Positions 4,327 to 6,099 of a DNA stretch of 6,099 nucleotides are shown piece by piece. Position 1 is the stretch's first letter. Each line of letters begins with the position of its first letter. Origin of the DNA: Faecalibacterium sp. UBA7177 (GTDB lineage Bacteria; Bacillota; Clostridia; Oscillospirales; Ruminococcaceae); NCBI GenBank assembly GCA_002491225.1, contig DKVN01000016.1:1-6099 (forward strand), written 5' to 3'. The position numbers and the translations under genes were made by a program. The notes under the pieces are model-generated. The model worked only from the letters and a program-made list of their open reading frames with translations, had not been told where the DNA came from and did not search any database.

Positions 4327-5601
4327 TCAGCCGCCCGGCTGACAGTACCCGGCTTTTGCGCCGAGCGCACAAAAGAGCGCCGCGATATCCTCGTATCCCC
4401 GCCGGATGTGGCCAAGGCCCGCCACCCGGCTTTGCCCCTGCGCGGCGAGCGCCGCCACCGCCAGCGCCGCCCCGCCCCGCAAATCCGGCGCGGCAACCTG
4501 GGCCCCGTGCAGCTGCGCCGGGCCCAGGATCTCGAGCGCGCGGCCCCTGCGCTGCACCTTCGCGCCCATCGCGGCAAAGCCCTCGGCGCAGGAAAAGCGG
4601 TTTTCAAAGATGGTGTCCTCAAAGGCGCTGGCCCCGCCGGCGGTCAGCAGCCCGGCGGCCACCACCGGGGCCGCGTCGGTGGCAAAGGCCGGGTAGCCCC
4701 CGGTGTACACCCGGCCCACCCCCCGCAGCGGCCCGCCGCGGGCGACCGTGAGGCCATCTGGCCCCGAAGCTACCTCACACCCCGCATTGCGCAGCACCTG
4801 CGCCACCGGCCCAAGCTGATCCTCCTCGCAGCCGCGCAGCAGCAGCTGCCCGCCCGCCCCGGCCACCGCAGCCGCCGCGGTGGCGGCGACGATCCGGTCC
4901 GGGATGGGGGCATGGTCGGCCCCGCTCAGCTGCGGCACCCCCTGCACCCAGACCACCGGGCTGCCCGCCCCCGTGATGCGAGCCCCGCAGGCCTGCAAAA
5001 AACGCGCCAGATCGACGATCTCTGGCTCGCAGGCCGCGCCCCGCAGCACCGTGGCCCCGTGCGCCTTTACCGCCGCCATCAGCAGGGTCTCGGTGGCGCC
5101 CACGCTGGGCAGCCGCAGGGTGATATCCGCCCCCCGCAGTCCGGCGGGCGGGCTGGCAAGGCAGAGGCTGTTCTGCTGCCAGCAAACAGTTGCCCCCATC
5201 CGCACCAGGCCATCGAGATGGATGTCGATCGGCCGCGGGCCGAGGTCGCACCCGCCCGGCATCGGCATCGAGACCCGCCCGGCGGCGTGCAGCACCGGCG
5301 CGAGGTAGAACACCGAGCTGCGCATCGCCCGCACCGGCCCCTCCGGCAGGGTGCCGTCCGGCCGTGCGGACGGCGGCTGCACCACAAGGTCCCGCCCCGG
5401 CCAATGCACTGCGCAGCCCAGCGCGCGCAGCAGCAGGATGCTTTGCTCCACATCCGCAAGGCGGGGCACCCCCCGCAGGGTGACCGGCCCGCCGCAGAGC
5501 AGCGCGGCCGCCAGCAGCGGCAGCACGCTGTTTTTGGCGGCCGGAAGGGTCACCTCCCCCGTCAGGGGCCTGCCTCCCTCAACCCAGAGCATCTCTTCCA
5601 C
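4327..5601 (-). CDS. murA: UDP-GlcNAc 1-carboxyvinyltransferase (MurA)
   Basis: MurA transfers enolpyruvate from PEP to UDP-N-acetylglucosamine, the first committed step of peptidoglycan synthesis, in the cytoplasm. The 424-residue product has K23-N24, the Arg pair near 91-94, and the active-site loop PGGCDLGPRPID with C118 (the residue alkylated by fosfomycin). It also keeps PSVGAT (165-170), EPEIVDLA (192-199), D309, ENRF (333-336), DLR (373-375) and RGYE (401-404), matching the two inverted alpha-beta domains of the EPSP-synthase fold. Several signature positions differ from the usual: PDRIVAAT for PDRIEAGT, YPAFATDAAP for FPTDMQA, and HIRRGYE for HIDRGYE. The GTG at 5601 is chosen because GGGGAGG lies 8 bases upstream and it places the start as in other MurA proteins. 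An ATG at 5592 is the alternative. The frame continues to 5664, but that part covers a leader hairpin. It is the first gene after the ftsW terminator and probably has its own promoter. Confidence 0.93.
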   Translation of the reverse strand: MEEMLWVEGGRPLTGEVTLPAAKNSVLPLLAAALLCGGPVTLRGVPRLADVEQSILLLRALGCAVHWPGRDLVVQPPSARPDGTLPEGPVRAMRSSVFYLAPVLHAAGRVSMPMPGGCDLGPRPIDIHLDGLVRMGATVCWQQNSLCLASPPAGLRGADITLRLPSVGATETLLMAAVKAHGATVLRGAACEPEIVDLARFLQACGARITGAGSPVVWVQGVPQLSGADHAPIPDRIVAATAAAAVAGAGGQLLLRGCEEDQLGPVAQVLRNAGCEVASGPDGLTVARGGPLRGVGRVYTGGYPAFATDAAPVVAAGLLTAGGASAFEDTIFENRFSCAEGFAAMGAKVQRRGRALEILGPAQLHGAQVAAPDLRGGAALAVAALAAQGQSRVAGLGHIRRGYEDIAALFCALGAKAGYCQPGG

Positions 5602-5609
5602 CCCAAACA

Positions 5610-5616
5610 CCTCCCC
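5610..5616 (-). promoter_or_regulatory. Ribosome site deciding the murA start
   Basis: GGGGAGG on the minus strand lies 8 bases before the GTG at 5601. The later ATG at 5592 has only GGAAG at 1-2 bases, which is too close. The G4 of this site can pair with a C4 at 5624-5627 (see the leader hairpin). Confidence 0.65.
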
Positions 5617-5654
5617 ACATGGTGGGGCGGGCCGCGTTTTGGGCGGCCCGCCCC
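5613..5654 (-). promoter_or_regulatory. murA leader with two competing hairpins
   Basis: A perfect 12-bp G+C stem pairs 5624-5635 with 5643-5654 around a 7-base loop. A second, smaller stem pairs CCCCA with TGGGG (5613-5617 with 5623-5627 in plus coordinates) around a 5-base loop, and it covers the G4 of the ribosome site. Both need bases 5624-5627, so they cannot form together. The 12-bp stem should dominate and leave the ribosome site free. Neither is followed by a T-tract on the minus strand. A switch function is inference. Confidence 0.5.
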
Positions 5655-5671
5655 GGTTTTCCATGCCTCAC

Positions 5672-5699
5672 TCTATGCAAAACGGGGATTTGGTGTGAA
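5672..5699 (-). promoter_or_regulatory. Possible murA promoter
   Basis: On the minus strand TTCACA (5699-5694) is followed after 16 bases by CATAGA (5677-5672). The -35 box matches the consensus at 5 of 6 positions, the -10 at 3 of 6. Transcription would start near 5665, so the 12-bp hairpin would form almost at the 5' end of the message. It overlaps the last T residues of the ftsW terminator. Confidence 0.35.
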
Positions 5700-5753
5700 A
5701 AAGCGCGCAAAAAGCCCGGCCTCCTTCGCTTTTTCAAACGGAGAAGGCCGGGC
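5698..5753 (-). terminator. Intrinsic terminator after ftsW
   Basis: On the minus strand a 15-position stem (5753-5739 with 5728-5714) has one G-U pair, one mismatch and a 10-base loop. It is followed directly by five T residues, then GCGCGC and five more T residues. It begins 25 bases after the ftsW stop codon and should separate ftsW from murA. Confidence 0.9.
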
Positions 5754-5778
5754 ACAGGCGGCAAGCTCTGCCGCCCCG

Positions 5779-6099
5779 CTAATACTTTGTTTCGGTGGCC
5801 TGACGGCTGACTGAGAGCACGATGCCCATCTCCCCCAGCAGCATCAGCAGGCTGGTGCCGCCGGAGGAAAAAAACGGCAGGCTGATGCCGGTGTTGGGGA
5901 TGGTGTTGGTGACCACCGCCATATTGAGAGCGGCCTGCAATGTCACCTGCACCACAAACCCCACCGTGAGCAGCGCGCCGAATTTGTCCGGCGCCCTGAC
6001 CGCGATGATCAGCCCCCGCAGCAAAAGCAGCACAAACAGCAAAATCACCAGCGCCGCCCCCACAAAGCCGAGCTCCTCGCAGACGATCGAAAAGATAAA
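5779..6099 (-). CDS. ftsW: C-terminal part of SEDS glycosyltransferase FtsW
   Basis: The frame is open to the right edge of the window and gives the last 106 residues of a SEDS-family membrane protein. SEDS proteins polymerise lipid II into glycan strands with a partner penicillin-binding protein. The family core FSIVCEELGFVG (3-14) is followed by three hydrophobic segments (about 13-33, 40-63 and 79-99). APDKFGALL (36-44) and the conserved extracytoplasmic loop PNTGISLPFFSSGGTS (68-83) lie between them. The short cytoplasmic tail ends in SRQATETKY. The position just upstream of murA and ftsZ favours FtsW over RodA or SpoVE, but these three cannot be cleanly separated from the C-terminus alone. 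The stop is the TAG at 5781-5779, and a strong terminator follows. Confidence 0.88.
   Translation of the reverse strand, partial: FIFSIVCEELGFVGAALVILLFVLLLLRGLIIAVRAPDKFGALLTVGFVVQVTLQAALNMAVVTNTIPNTGISLPFFSSGGTSLLMLLGEMGIVLSVSRQATETKY

Noticed and set aside
3252..4751. 499-codon plus-strand open frame opposite ftsZ and the end of murA
   Set aside because: It spans two minus-strand genes and their gap, with His/Asp/Gly-rich then Pro/Arg-rich composition typical of a shadow frame.
5602..5664. 21-residue N-terminal extension of MurA
   Set aside because: It would be translated from the murA leader hairpin, is Pro/Arg/Gly-rich, and MurA proteins start at the position given by the GTG at 5601.
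4231..5814. 527-codon plus-strand open frame opposite murA
   Set aside because: It lies antisense to a clear MurA gene, has no ribosome site, and its product is a low-complexity Arg/Pro/His/Gly string. Long antisense frames are expected in GC-rich coding DNA.
1..6099. CRISPR array, tRNA, rRNA, insertion sequence or prophage module
   Set aside because: No regularly spaced repeats, cloverleaf genes, transposase or integrase motifs, or terminal inverted repeats of a mobile element were found.

Overview
The window looks like chromosomal DNA from a high-G+C Firmicute of the Oscillospiraceae/Ruminococcaceae type (Faecalibacterium, Gemmiger or Subdoligranulum relatives). I base this on GC-rich codon use, strong AGGAGG-type ribosome sites, U-tract terminators, a Firmicute-style YdbC protein, and an ftsW-murA-ftsZ order. 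The genus is inference; no rRNA or other marker is present.

Left part, plus strand (1-1454). The window opens inside a gene I do not recognise, of which the last 88 codons are present (1-267). A 291-base gap follows, holding a GC hairpin, a good sigma-A type promoter (416-444) and a structured leader. This promoter should drive a two-gene operon. The first gene is a 74-residue PC4/YdbC-type single-stranded nucleic-acid-binding protein (559-783). The second is a 194-residue HD-domain phosphohydrolase (783-1367), overlapping the first by one base. A strong hairpin with A and T tracts on both sides (1406-1454) can end transcription from both directions.

Right part, minus strand (1528-6099), read right to left. 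It contains the 3' end of ftsW (SEDS glycosyltransferase), a strong terminator, murA (first step of peptidoglycan precursor synthesis), ftsZ (division GTPase), a 320-residue DivIVA-like coiled-coil protein, and trxA (thioredoxin). This is a reduced division and cell-wall (dcw) cluster: murG, ftsQ/divIB, ftsA and sepF are not among these genes. FtsW makes septal glycan strands, MurA commits UDP-GlcNAc to peptidoglycan, and FtsZ places and drives the ring. The coiled-coil protein sits where a Z-ring partner or polar scaffold would be expected.

Points worth a second look are: a murA leader with two mutually exclusive hairpins, one covering the ribosome site; a MurA with several altered signature motifs; an unusual FtsZ C-terminal tail; the DivIVA-like neighbour of FtsZ; the PC4-HD pair; and a recurring class of perfect G+C-only hairpins without U-tracts in the gaps between genes. 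No tRNA, rRNA, CRISPR array, insertion sequence or prophage integrase was seen.
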